Shown here piece by piece: positions 54,978 to 63,942 of a DNA stretch of 64,000 bases (positions within the stretch are counted from its first letter, which is position 1; each line of letters opens with the position of its first letter). Source of the stretch: Bacteroidota bacterium. GTDB lineage: Bacteria > Bacteroidota > Bacteroidia > Chitinophagales > Saprospiraceae. The notes beneath the pieces were generated by a model. The model saw nothing but the letters and a program-made list of their open reading frames with translations. It searched no databases and was not told the origin of the DNA. The DNA lies in contig PZPC01000007.1 of the NCBI GenBank assembly GCA_003045895.1, forward strand, positions 1 through 64,000, in the 5' to 3' direction. Position numbers and translations under genes: made by a program.

Positions 54978-56330
54978 TTAAGACTGCTCCGCCCGCAGCA
55001 ATACATTAACCGCCGCTTCCGCGTCGGCGATGGCCTGTTCCGGGGTCTTGGTTTGGTACAGCACACAAGCTTCGTATTCCTGGGAGATGATATCAAAAAT
55101 TTCCGTCAGGTACGGGTTGTTGTCTACGCCAACGACATATTGCGCCTGGTTGGCAAAGGCCTTGAGCTTGGGATAGGCCTCGAAATAAGCCTGGAAGGCA
55201 GCAATGGTATCCAGGTGTTGCCGGCGCGGCAGCTGATTGGTCATTTTCAGAAACTGCAAATCGCCCTGCTCCGTGACCATGGTTTTGATGAATTCCCAGG
55301 CTTGCTGCGGATTTGGACAAGTATTGAAAATGACAAAGCTTTTGGGATCACAGTAAGTATACACCGCCCCCTGATGGCCAGCGGGGACCGGCACTGGAGC
55401 AAAATTGTAACTGAAGTCTGCTTTCTTAAACCGCTCGAGGTACTGGATTTCCCAGGGGCCGGTCCATTTACTCGCGTACTGTTCGGTAATAAAAAGATCC
55501 TGTGCTGCTGATGCGGATTGCTTGGAGAAATAATTCTTTCGGTAGAGGGTTTGCAGAAACCGGAAAGCTTCCACGGCGTATTTGTTATTGAAATTGGCCC
55601 GTCCATCCTTGACGAGTGGCTGGCCGTTGGAGGCCGCTAAATAGAGGGGGTAGAAATTGAACAACCGCTGGTACCAGGCCAAATTGACGGAGGTGTTGCC
55701 AAACCACTGATCGACATAACCATCGCCGTTGTCGTCGCGCTGAAAGTTTTGGGCAGCCGCTAAGAATTCCGGGTAGCTGGCAGGAAAGGTGTCGTATCCC
55801 AGTTCCTTGATCAGCCGCTCGTTATAGATGGTCATGATGGGATTGATCTTCCAGGGCACCTGGTAAATATGTCCATCGTCAGCCGTAATTTCCCGGATGG
55901 TGGCCGCCGAACAGCGACTTTGTAAAAAATCGAGGAACCCATCCAGCGTATCGAGCGCCACCAGAATGTGGGCATCGCTGTAAAAAGCCACGGTTCCCTG
56001 CCAGATATTGGAATAGATATCCGGCGTGGTGCCCGCCACCACCGCCGCCAGAATGATCTCCTCACTGGATTGGCCCTCCGGAACGGGCTGGTATTTGATC
56101 TTGCCCGCAGGATGCTCGCGCTGCCACGCTGCTACGGCCCAATTGGAGAAGGCGATCTCTCCCCCATTATTGGACGACCAGTAGGTGATTTGATTATCCG
56201 ACGCACCGCGCTCCCGGGAGCAACTGGCCAGCGTTAGCAGGAGGAGTACCAAACTCACCCCAAACCAACTAAACAACGGATTTAAAGCGAGGGATTTACG
56301 CTGTTGCGGAGGGTTCAATTCTTTCTTCAT
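54978..56330 (-). CDS. ABC sugar importer solute-binding lipoprotein (family 1)
   Basis: 450 residues. Signal peptide with lipobox LASC (Cys near residue 37). Family 1 solute-binding features: QITYWSSNNGGEIAFSNWAVAAWQREHP at the start of the mature protein, GTTPDIYSNIWQGTV near 101, YQVPWKINPIMTIYNERLIKELG near 155, and KWTGPWEIQYLERFKKADFSYNFAPVPVP near 290. It captures the sugar in the periplasm. It is encoded convergently with the ATPase (42-bp gap) and so is transcribed separately from the permeases, which is unusual for a CUT1 system. Confidence 0.9.
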   Translation of the reverse strand: MKKELNPPQQRKSLALNPLFSWFGVSLVLLLLTLASCSRERGASDNQITYWSSNNGGEIAFSNWAVAAWQREHPAGKIKYQPVPEGQSSEEIILAAVVAGTTPDIYSNIWQGTVAFYSDAHILVALDTLDGFLDFLQSRCSAATIREITADDGHIYQVPWKINPIMTIYNERLIKELGYDTFPASYPEFLAAAQNFQRDDNGDGYVDQWFGNTSVNLAWYQRLFNFYPLYLAASNGQPLVKDGRANFNNKYAVEAFRFLQTLYRKNYFSKQSASAAQDLFITEQYASKWTGPWEIQYLERFKKADFSYNFAPVPVPAGHQGAVYTYCDPKSFVIFNTCPNPQQAWEFIKTMVTEQGDLQFLKMTNQLPRRQHLDTIAAFQAYFEAYPKLKAFANQAQYVVGVDNNPYLTEIFDIISQEYEACVLYQTKTPEQAIADAEAAVNVLLRAEQS

Positions 56331-56467
56331 AGCTTTTGCTTGTCGGTTTTATCCTGCCTGAGGGGCGTTAAAAAATAAATTTAGCTTTTCCCCACTACCA
56401 AGATAAGCTTTATTTAGGCGACACAAGCAGCTATTGTACAACGCTTTCCGGATTCCTTTCCTAACCA

Positions 56468-58624
56468 TCACCGCACCAACATCACAGCGCCCGACAACAG
56501 GGCACCAGCTCCATCCGCAAAGGTTATTTCCAGGAAATAGACGTAGCTGCCCGCACCCAGGAATTCGCCTCTTCGGCGGCCATCCCAGGCAAAACGCGGA
56601 TCACGGAGTGGACCGTTTTCCTGCTGGAAGACCAACCCTCCCCAGCGATCAAAAATCTGAAAGCGGAGGATCTGAATGGCGCTGTTGTCCGCCGATTGGG
56701 GGAAGAAAGTATCGTTCACGCCATCCCCGTTGGGGCTAAAAGCATTGGAAAAATATACCGGGCAATTGCTAACGGGTACGTTAACTTGCAGGGTGTCGGT
56801 GCAACCGGCCACATCCAGCAATACCAGTTGGTAGGTTCCGCCCGCCAGCTTATCCAGTGGCTCGTTGGCATTGGCGACCTGCCCGTTGCGCAGCAATTGC
56901 ACGGGGGGCGTGCCTCCTGAAAAAGCAACCGCAATGCTTCCGTCAGCTTCCTGGCAATTGGCGGGCTGAACCAGGGGAACACCAAACGCCACGGGCTCGG
57001 ATGCCGGTAGCAATTGGGAGGAAGTGACCGTGCAACCAGCCGCATCTTGCACGACAACGGCATAATTACCCGCCGGAAGTTGGCGGAATGTGTTATCGAG
57101 GAAGAAATCCTGGTCGCCGAGCCCGTACAACAGTGGCCCCTGACCGCCACTGGCCAAAACGGTGAGCTCCCCATTGGCTAGTCCGCAGCTCGTAGCCTGT
57201 ACGCGTACCGTATCGAGCAGCAGTACCGTACTCGGCTGAATGGCAAAAGAAGCCATGACGCTACAACCCGTCTGATCGGTTACCGCGATGGTATAGCTGC
57301 CTACGGGAAGATCAGAAAAAGTCCCCATGCTTTGGCTGCTACCACCGTTGAGGCGGAAGCTCAGGGGAGACGTACCCCCCGTTACCGTCAGGACAGCGCT
57401 GCCGTTGGTTTCGCCACAGCGGGTGTCGTTGACCAGCAAGTCACTGACGACGGGCGGACTGGTGCTGCCCAGATTGGCTTGGGTTTGGGCCCGACAACCC
57501 ACCGCATCGACAATTTCCAGTTGGTAGTTGCCGCCCGGCAGGTCAGCCACCGTCAACCCCGTAGTTGACAAGGTACCATTGATGTAAAACTGGTAAGGAG
57601 GGATTCCGCCAGAAACCGCCACGGCAATTTGTCCGTTAGCCGCTCCACAGCTGGTATTGGTGACACCTACGTCCTCAAACATCGGGGCATTGGCCAGGAC
57701 GGGTACTTCCTGCGTAACCGTACAACCGACTTCATCGGTGATGTAAACGGTGTACTCCTGGATGGGCAGGTTATTAAAAATAGGGCTGGATTGGAAATTG
57801 GTACCATCCAGGGAATAGGTCAAATCGCCAATACCCCCGTCGGCCGATACCCTGATTGTGCCACTGGCCGCGCCACACTCGAAGCCCGCGACGTTCAAAT
57901 CGTCCAGGTAGATGGGGTTGGAACCCAGGAATTCGTACGTGCTGGCACCGCCACTCACCTGGAGGGCGATGGTGCAGTAAAGCGAAAGGGTATTATTGAC
58001 CAGGTCGACCTCGTAAATACTGGCATTGTTGTTGGTGAGGGCGTAAACAGACAGGTCATCGCAGGTTGCGGCATAGGAAATGATGCCAAAAATACGGCCC
58101 GGCACGTTGCCATTAATCACCACTACGCTGTTGGCTGGGGTCTGGGTATCAACGCGCACGATATCGTCATTCTCCGCCGCCATATAGAGTTGTCCGTCGT
58201 AAAAAGTGAGGTCGCCTTCTGCGCCCACCCCTACGTTGCCCAGGTAGGAACCAATGTTGGTAGCCAGGTTGTACGACCAGAGGTAACCGTTCAGGCCACA
58301 GGCGTAGAAGGTGCCGTTGGCCGAAATTGTCAGCGCGGTGTACAACTGGCTGGGCCCACCCGCGAAGGTATGCACGAAGGTACTTGTTCCGGCCGTCGTA
58401 TTGATCTGGTACAAGCTTCCCGTAGAGGTAATGGCGTATAAATTGCCGTTGGGATGAAAGCTGATGTCGGTACTACTGATGGGCATAGCGCCCACCTGCT
58501 GATAGGAACAATCACTGAGGTCGAGGCGGTACAGCAAGTTATTGAGGGTACTCAGGAAAATTTCCTGGGCAGGCAGATTGGAGCTGAGTGTCAGGAGCAG
58601 AAAAAAAAAGTAAGTCTTTTGCAT
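56468..58624 (-). CDS. Secreted SprB-repeat protein with gliding-motility C-terminal domain
   Basis: 718 residues with a signal peptide (ends near NLPAQ). Residues about 20-260 form a beta-propeller-like domain with repeated short strands (LYRLDLSDCSYQQVGAMP, LYQINTTAGTSTFV, GYLWSYNLATNIGSYLG). Residues about 260-610 hold at least five SprB-type repeats of about 75 residues (TSCGAANGQIAVAVSGGIPPYQF.., GNYQLEIVDAVGC). The end is the gliding-motility-associated C-terminal domain (FSNAFSPNGDGVNDTFFP, IFDRWGGLVF, GSYVYFLEI), a T9SS type B signal. It is probably a cell-surface adhesin. Neither neighbour is clearly functionally linked. Confidence 0.9.
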   Translation of the reverse strand: MQKTYFFFLLLTLSSNLPAQEIFLSTLNNLLYRLDLSDCSYQQVGAMPISSTDISFHPNGNLYAITSTGSLYQINTTAGTSTFVHTFAGGPSQLYTALTISANGTFYACGLNGYLWSYNLATNIGSYLGNVGVGAEGDLTFYDGQLYMAAENDDIVRVDTQTPANSVVVINGNVPGRIFGIISYAATCDDLSVYALTNNNASIYEVDLVNNTLSLYCTIALQVSGGASTYEFLGSNPIYLDDLNVAGFECGAASGTIRVSADGGIGDLTYSLDGTNFQSSPIFNNLPIQEYTVYITDEVGCTVTQEVPVLANAPMFEDVGVTNTSCGAANGQIAVAVSGGIPPYQFYINGTLSTTGLTVADLPGGNYQLEIVDAVGCRAQTQANLGSTSPPVVSDLLVNDTRCGETNGSAVLTVTGGTSPLSFRLNGGSSQSMGTFSDLPVGSYTIAVTDQTGCSVMASFAIQPSTVLLLDTVRVQATSCGLANGELTVLASGGQGPLLYGLGDQDFFLDNTFRQLPAGNYAVVVQDAAGCTVTSSQLLPASEPVAFGVPLVQPANCQEADGSIAVAFSGGTPPVQLLRNGQVANANEPLDKLAGGTYQLVLLDVAGCTDTLQVNVPVSNCPVYFSNAFSPNGDGVNDTFFPQSADNSAIQILRFQIFDRWGGLVFQQENGPLRDPRFAWDGRRRGEFLGAGSYVYFLEITFADGAGALLSGAVMLVR

Positions 58625-58767
58625 CGATGTAGGGGGTAACTATGCCTTTTTGGGCGGCAGCAAAGATAAGGTTTTGATTGGAGGAAAAGAATGTCCTTGT
58701 CATTTCGGAGGTCTCCTGTAATTGTAATATTTTGGCGGATAATTGTCCACTACTCTTACTTCAGCTT

Positions 58768-60102
58768 ATGAATAAACGTCATTTTCTCAGACTATCCAGC
58801 TACCTGACACTGGGGAGCATTGGGTTGCCGCAGTTGTTCCTAACTTCCTGTAGTGAAGATACCCTCTTTGCTGATGGAGCTTTCGATGGAGAAGTCCTTA
58901 TTATCGGTGCCGGAGCGGCAGGGCTGTATGCCGGTTATCTCCTGCAACAACGGGGCATCTCCTTTAAAATTTTAGAAGCGGATAGCCGGTATGGAGGTCG
59001 ACTGGGGAAACTTACGGGGTTTGCCGATTACCCCCTTGATCTGGGCGCCCAGTGGCTGCACGGAGCCAATAATATCCTCAGCGATTTGGCCGTCCATTCG
59101 GTCGTGAAAGTAACCCTGGACGACGGTGGTGAAAAATACTGGTTTAACAACGCCCTGGTGGATACGCTCCCTCAAAACGTTCATATTTTTGAGGCCGAGG
59201 ATTTGCCCGACCTATCCTTCCGTGACTATGCCCTGCAAAAAGGATTAGGAGAAGAATACCAATACATCATTGAACAAATTGCGGGCGACCAGGGCGCAGC
59301 GGCTTCCAGGCTTTCTGTTTACTACAACAACAAGGAAGAAGAAAATTGGAATTCTGGTGACGAAGATTTCAAATTCCCAGCCACCTACTTTGACCTCCTG
59401 GATCAAAATATTGCCGCGCTGATCAGTGAGGAGATCAGGTTGAATACCGTTGTCACCGAAATTGATTATTCCGGGGATGTTATTCTGGTAAAAGACGACC
59501 AGGACAATACGTACCCTGCCGACCGAGTCCTTGTCACGGTTCCTATCACCATCTTGAAACACAATAGGATCAACTTTATTCCGGCACTCCCAACTGAAAA
59601 AACCGCAGCCTTCCAAAAGATTGGCATGGATGCCGGCATGAAGGTCTTTTTAAAATTCAGCCGTAAATTTTACGACGAGAATATTATTGGCGGTCGCATT
59701 TGTGCGGCCTATGCCGATGAAAGTGTGGGAAAGACAGGAAATGACCACATCCTGCTGGCCTTCCTGATGGGAGAACAAGCCGAACGACTCACTGCTTTGG
59801 GTAGCGACCAGGCCATTGTGAACCAGTTGCTCGAAGAGTTGGACGAGATGTATACCGGTCAGGCCAGTTTAGCTTTTCTCGCCGCCCACGTCGAAAACTG
59901 GGGCACCAAACCTTTCATTGGTGGCGCTTATTCCTACAGTACCGTGGGCATGGGCGATGCCCGATCCATAGCAGCACAACCCGTAGCCGATAAGCTGTTT
60001 TTTGCGGGTGAAGCCATGAATACCAACGGGCACCACCAATCCGTTCACGGAGCCGTGGAGACGGGTTACCGGGAGGTGATTAATTTACTGAAAACCGTAT
60101 AA
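58768..60102 (+). CDS. FAD-dependent amine oxidase (MAO/polyamine oxidase-like)
   Basis: 444 residues from the ATG at 58768; the open frame 90 bp upstream is not supported. The N-terminus has a Tat-like/lipoprotein leader (MNKRHFLRLSSYLTLG...FLTSC). The FAD dinucleotide motif VLIIGAGAAGLYAGYLLQQ (near 43-61) is followed by R-Y-G-G-R (near 77), and the C-terminus has FFAGEAMNTNGHHQSVHGAVE. These are amine-oxidase family features. The substrate is unknown; it may oxidise an amine or a polyamine outside the cytoplasm. It precedes a small secreted protein by one base, so the two form an operon. Confidence 0.9.
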   Translation: MNKRHFLRLSSYLTLGSIGLPQLFLTSCSEDTLFADGAFDGEVLIIGAGAAGLYAGYLLQQRGISFKILEADSRYGGRLGKLTGFADYPLDLGAQWLHGANNILSDLAVHSVVKVTLDDGGEKYWFNNALVDTLPQNVHIFEAEDLPDLSFRDYALQKGLGEEYQYIIEQIAGDQGAAASRLSVYYNNKEEENWNSGDEDFKFPATYFDLLDQNIAALISEEIRLNTVVTEIDYSGDVILVKDDQDNTYPADRVLVTVPITILKHNRINFIPALPTEKTAAFQKIGMDAGMKVFLKFSRKFYDENIIGGRICAAYADESVGKTGNDHILLAFLMGEQAERLTALGSDQAIVNQLLEELDEMYTGQASLAFLAAHVENWGTKPFIGGAYSYSTVGMGDARSIAAQPVADKLFFAGEAMNTNGHHQSVHGAVETGYREVINLLKTV

Positions 60103-60103
60103 C

Positions 60104-60781
60104 ATGAGCAGGATATCGTTCTTCTATTTGCTGCTGCTATTGCTGGTGAATAACCTGCAGGGGCAGGATTTTTCTTTCTCCCTGGCTTACCAAAACAGTC
60201 GTATTCCCGAATGGGACAAGGCCATTCAGACCTATAATTTTACCCGACCCTTTTTGTCCAACCGCCAGCCGTTGTTCACCCACGGCCTACAGGCCGAAGC
60301 CCGGTATTATTTCAAATCGGGCCGCGGCATCGTCCACGGTCTTCACCTCGCTTATGGCTGGCAGCGCAGTGTGGCCGAAAACCCAAACTTGCGTTCCGCA
60401 CTCCATTTCCACCTGGTTCAGCCGGGGTATTTTCGTCAGTTCACCCCCCCGGGCCGAACCCAAGGATGGATGGTCCAGGCTGGCGCTTCTTTGCTATTGG
60501 GAGGCATTTTCCGAGCCATCAACGACGAAGCCCTGGTCTACGACGAGGCCACGGCCAAGGCCTGGGGGGTCGGTAGCAGGATACAGGCACAATTGGGCTA
60601 TCAATTCGCCGGCACGGACAAACCTGGTTGGCAGCCTTTCGTGGAAATGGGTTATGTGCCGTATTATTATGCGCCCCAGGCCGAGGCTATCCTGAACCAA
60701 ACGACGGGCCTGACGAGTAAAAACTGGACCTCTATGTGGAGCGCTCAGGTCGGAGTAAGGATGTTGGTGGGGGGTAAATAA
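60104..60781 (+). CDS. Putative outer-membrane barrel protein
   Basis: 225 residues with a signal peptide (ends near LQGQ). The remainder consists of alternating hydrophobic/aromatic strands (FSFSLAYQNSRIPEW, QAEARYYFKSGRGIVHGLHLAYGWQRS, MWSAQVGVRMLVGGK), typical of small Bacteroidetes outer-membrane barrels. No named family recognised. The start is 1 base after the amine oxidase stop, implying translational coupling and a shared role. It converges with folC. Confidence 0.7.
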   Translation: MSRISFFYLLLLLLVNNLQGQDFSFSLAYQNSRIPEWDKAIQTYNFTRPFLSNRQPLFTHGLQAEARYYFKSGRGIVHGLHLAYGWQRSVAENPNLRSALHFHLVQPGYFRQFTPPGRTQGWMVQAGASLLLGGIFRAINDEALVYDEATAKAWGVGSRIQAQLGYQFAGTDKPGWQPFVEMGYVPYYYAPQAEAILNQTTGLTSKNWTSMWSAQVGVRMLVGGK

Positions 60782-60796
60782 GACCGTTAGGCGCTG

Positions 60797-62086
60797 CTAC
60801 AACACCTCCGCTACCGTAAAAATACTGCCACCCACAAAGATGGTATCGGCTGGACTGGCGGCGCGCCGGGCGGCCCGGAGGGCATTTTTCACGCTTGTAT
60901 AGCTGCGACCATGCAACTGATAAGTGGCCGCTGTAGCCCGCAGTTCTTCCGCCGGCAGTCCGCGGGGAATAGCCGCTTTCGCAAAATAATACCGGGCACC
61001 TTTGGGGAACAAGGGTAAAACCTCGTCCAGCTTTTTGTCGTTCACTACGCCGAGTACGATGTGCAATTGACCGGTTTGCTGGTTCAACGTATCCAGGATG
61101 GCGCGCAGGCCGCCCTCGTTGTGGGCGCTGTCGACCAGGATGCGGGGGTTTTCGGCCAGCACCTGCCAGCGGCCCTGAAAGCGGGTGAGGGTGCGCAGCT
61201 GTGCCCATCCTTGCTCCACCGCCGAAAAAGGCAACAGGTGCTGCGGCTGGTGGTGTTGCCAAACTTCCAGCGCGGCCAGCGCCGTTTGCAGGTTCAAGTA
61301 CTGGTAGGGACCATGTAGCTGGGTACGCAGTTCCGGCGTGTACAACTGTTGCTGGCGAAAAACTTCGTAGGTGGTCGTCGCCAAATCGGAGTGCCGTGCC
61401 TTGACCTGGAACAGTTGGTCGGCGAAATAGATAGGCGCATTTTGTGCCTGGGCAGTAGCGCGAAAAACAGGTGCCGTTTCCCGCTGGGTTTCACCAATCA
61501 CCACCGGAACGCCGGGCTTGATGATTCCTGCCTTTTCGGCAGCAATTTCAGGCAGGGTGTCCCCCAAAAACTGCTGGTGATCCAGGCTGATGTTGGTGAT
61601 CACGGCCAATTCAGGCAAGAGCACATTGGTAGAATCCAGCCGCCCCCCCAGGCCTACCTCCACCACGGCCATATCCACTTTTGACTGGGCAAACCAATTG
61701 AATGCCATGGCGACGGTGATCTCAAAAAAGCTGGGCTGGACGGTCGCCAGCAAGGGTTGGATCGCGTCGACAAAACGCACCACCTCCCGGCGGGGGATGT
61801 AATCGCCGTTGATCTTGATGCGTTCGCGAAAATCTTTGTAATGGGGCGAAGTGTACAGGCCGGTTTTGTAACCGTGGGCCTGCAGCGCTGCGCCCAGGAG
61901 GTGCGTTACCGAGCCTTTGCCGTTGGTGCCGGCTACGTGGATGCTGGCAAACTGACGCTCCGGATTACCCAGGGCATCCAGCAAAAGCTTGATATTGGTT
62001 AAGTCTTTCTTGAAAGCCGCTGCCCCAATCCGCTGGAACATGGGCAGTTGGGTATAGAGAAAATCCAGGGTTTCCCGGTAGGTCAT
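60797..62086 (-). CDS. folC: Folylpolyglutamate synthase / dihydrofolate synthase
   Basis: 429 residues, standard for FolC. Motifs: the P-loop VAGTNGKGSVTHLLGAAL (near 52-69), MAFNWFAQSKVDMAVVEVGLGGRLDSTNV (near 126-154), ITNISLDHQQFLGDTLPEIAAEKAGIIK (near 163-190) and VDSAHNEGGL (near 315). It adds glutamate to folates (and dihydropteroate to glutamate) in the cytoplasm. It is 6 bp downstream of the tonB-like gene, an arrangement common in Bacteroidetes. Confidence 0.95.
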   Translation of the reverse strand: MTYRETLDFLYTQLPMFQRIGAAAFKKDLTNIKLLLDALGNPERQFASIHVAGTNGKGSVTHLLGAALQAHGYKTGLYTSPHYKDFRERIKINGDYIPRREVVRFVDAIQPLLATVQPSFFEITVAMAFNWFAQSKVDMAVVEVGLGGRLDSTNVLLPELAVITNISLDHQQFLGDTLPEIAAEKAGIIKPGVPVVIGETQRETAPVFRATAQAQNAPIYFADQLFQVKARHSDLATTTYEVFRQQQLYTPELRTQLHGPYQYLNLQTALAALEVWQHHQPQHLLPFSAVEQGWAQLRTLTRFQGRWQVLAENPRILVDSAHNEGGLRAILDTLNQQTGQLHIVLGVVNDKKLDEVLPLFPKGARYYFAKAAIPRGLPAEELRATAATYQLHGRSYTSVKNALRAARRAASPADTIFVGGSIFTVAEVL

Positions 62087-62092
62087 GCTTGT

Positions 62093-63010
62093 TTACTGAA
62101 CCTTGAAATTATAGGTGATGGTACCGCACTGGTTGTCGACATTGCCCCGGGTGAAACCCCACTGCTTGGCGTTGCGAATGGCCGCATTCACCAGCTGGCT
62201 ATCGGTGGTCGTAGAACCCCGTTGAGTAAACTTGACGCTGCTGGGGTCCACCTTACCGTCGGCACTCACACAGAGGCTGATTACCACGACGCCGGTTTTC
62301 TGGCTGTTCTCCACCAACTGCGGTGAACTGCTGACACCCCGGTTGCCGAGGCCACCGCCAATGGTGCCGCTGCCAAAACTCTTGCTGCCAATAGCGCTGG
62401 AGTTGGGACTGCCATCGACAGCTCCGCCGTCACCAGGCTTGTTGGTCGTACCGCCGCCGCCGCCCGAACTGAACAACCCGCCCACCTGGTCTTTGGTGGC
62501 CGCTGCTGCTGCTTGCTGGGCTTTGCGCTTGGCCTCCGCTTCTGCCGCCGCGGCATCGGCCTGGCGCTTGCGCTCGGCTTCGGCTTCACTGGCTTTGCGA
62601 TCGGCATCCGCTTTAGCCTTGGCATCGGCTGCTTCCTGCTGCTTTTTCTTCTGAATCGCGATGGCGTTGGGGTCTTCCGTGGTCACGACATCGCGGGTAG
62701 GCGGTGTCGGGGTAGTCGCACTCTTGGTCGGAGGCGTTACTTCGGGCTCGGGCTGCGGCTCGGGCTGCGTTTCGGGAATGGACGTCTCTGCGGGTTGAGT
62801 GGTGGTAGCCATCGGCGCATTCAACTCTTCACCCATCCCGATGTCGGGAATACCAAGGTTAACCTGGATTCCTTCCTGGCCCGGCGGTGGGTTTTGGTAC
62901 CAAAACAACGGCAGCAACAGCAGTAAGACCAACAGTATAAACATGATACCGCCGGCCAACTGGCCTTTTCTTTTATTTTCCTGTTCCCGAATGGTGAGGG
63001 TATCTGTCAT
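62093..63010 (-). CDS. tonB: TonB-like energy transducer
   Basis: 305 residues. One N-terminal helix (about 20-40, GGIMFILLVLLLLLPLFW) is followed by a Pro/Glu-rich stretch (TQPEPQPEPEVTPPT), a Lys/Ala/Glu coiled coil (about 130-170) and a Gly/Ser-rich linker. The C-terminal domain (about 230-305, VISLCVSADGKVDPSSVKF...AKQWGFT) resembles the TonB/AgmX-type carboxyl fold. It couples the proton motive force to SusC-type receptors through ExbB/ExbD. It forms an operon with two exbD genes upstream and folC downstream. Confidence 0.85.
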   Translation of the reverse strand: MTDTLTIREQENKRKGQLAGGIMFILLVLLLLLPLFWYQNPPPGQEGIQVNLGIPDIGMGEELNAPMATTTQPAETSIPETQPEPQPEPEVTPPTKSATTPTPPTRDVVTTEDPNAIAIQKKKQQEAADAKAKADADRKASEAEAERKRQADAAAAEAEAKRKAQQAAAAATKDQVGGLFSSGGGGGTTNKPGDGGAVDGSPNSSAIGSKSFGSGTIGGGLGNRGVSSSPQLVENSQKTGVVVISLCVSADGKVDPSSVKFTQRGSTTTDSQLVNAAIRNAKQWGFTRGNVDNQCGTITYNFKVQ

Positions 63011-63137
63011 GATTCTATTTTTTAAACCTGTTGTCCGAATTGTAGGACAACGTTGTCAGTTGTCTTCTTCTGATAATAAGATGCAAAACCGCAGAAAATT
63101 TGCATAATCAGCGCTCATTTTAAGCGAATTTTAACAC

Positions 63138-63539
63138 TTATTTCTCCGGTGCCAGCACGCGGTTGATGTCGTACTTCAGGGTGAGATCCATTACAGCCAC
63201 CACATCTTCCACTTTGGCGCCTTTGTCAATCGCGATAATCACACTTTCGGATTTGGGTGCTTTGCCCGCGCCCAACCGTTCGAGTTGACCAGCCATCTCA
63301 ATGAGTGTAATACTGCGGTTGTTGTAGTAGTAGCGCCCGGTATTGTTGATGCGGATCTCATCTATGTTTTTCGTCGACGTCACCCGCTTCTGGCTACTGC
63401 CCGGCAGGTTGAAATTGATGGCATTGGGAGCCACCAGGGTAGACGTCAACATGAAAAAGATCAGCAACAGAAAGATAATATCCGTCAGGGAGGACATGCT
63501 GAATTCGGCGCTGACCTTGTTCCTTTTTTTCATCGCCAT
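63138..63539 (-). CDS. exbD: ExbD/TolR-family protein (second copy)
   Basis: 133 residues. The TM helix carries the conserved proton-path Asp in FSMSSLTDIIFLLLIFFMLTS (residues 13-33), then a periplasmic domain. It starts 4 bp after the preceding ExbD stop. It is part of the proton channel with ExbB (probably just outside the window) and drives TonB. Confidence 0.95.
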   Translation of the reverse strand: MAMKKRNKVSAEFSMSSLTDIIFLLLIFFMLTSTLVAPNAINFNLPGSSQKRVTSTKNIDEIRINNTGRYYYNNRSITLIEMAGQLERLGAGKAPKSESVIIAIDKGAKVEDVVAVMDLTLKYDINRVLAPEK

Positions 63540-63543
63540 AAGT

Positions 63544-63942
63544 CTAGGATTTGGGTTGGGTAGCTAAAATGGCCTGCACTTTCAACGCTGCAGCAATGCC
63601 TAATATTACGGTGACCTTTTCGAAATCGGTACCCGTTTCGGCCACTATCGTGATGGCGGTATGCTCGGGATCCGCGAGGGTACGTACCGCGGTAGTGAGC
63701 CGGCTGGCCAGCTCGCTTTCGGCGGCAGGCACGTTGTCAATCTGGTAGGCACCGCTTTTTTCGATACTCACGACGATAGAAACCGGCGCGACCGTTTTCG
63801 AATCCGACTGTGGCAGATCAAAAGGTTGAATACGGACAAAATTAGACGTTAGCATGAAAAAGATCAGCAACAGAAAGATGATGTCCGTCAATGACGACAT
63901 ACTGAATTCCGCACTGACCTTGGCATTTTTTTTAAGCCCCAT
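63544..63942 (-). CDS. exbD: ExbD/TolR-family protein (first copy)
   Basis: 132 residues. Its N-terminus is almost identical to the next gene (KVSAEFSMSSLTDIIFLLLIFFMLTS) but its periplasmic domain differs, so the pair is a duplication that may form a heteromeric ExbD. Two ExbDs in tandem are common in Bacteroidetes. The 58 bp left in the window before its start show no gene end; exbB is expected further right. Confidence 0.95.
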   Translation of the reverse strand: MGLKKNAKVSAEFSMSSLTDIIFLLLIFFMLTSNFVRIQPFDLPQSDSKTVAPVSIVVSIEKSGAYQIDNVPAAESELASRLTTAVRTLADPEHTAITIVAETGTDFEKVTVILGIAAALKVQAILATQPKS

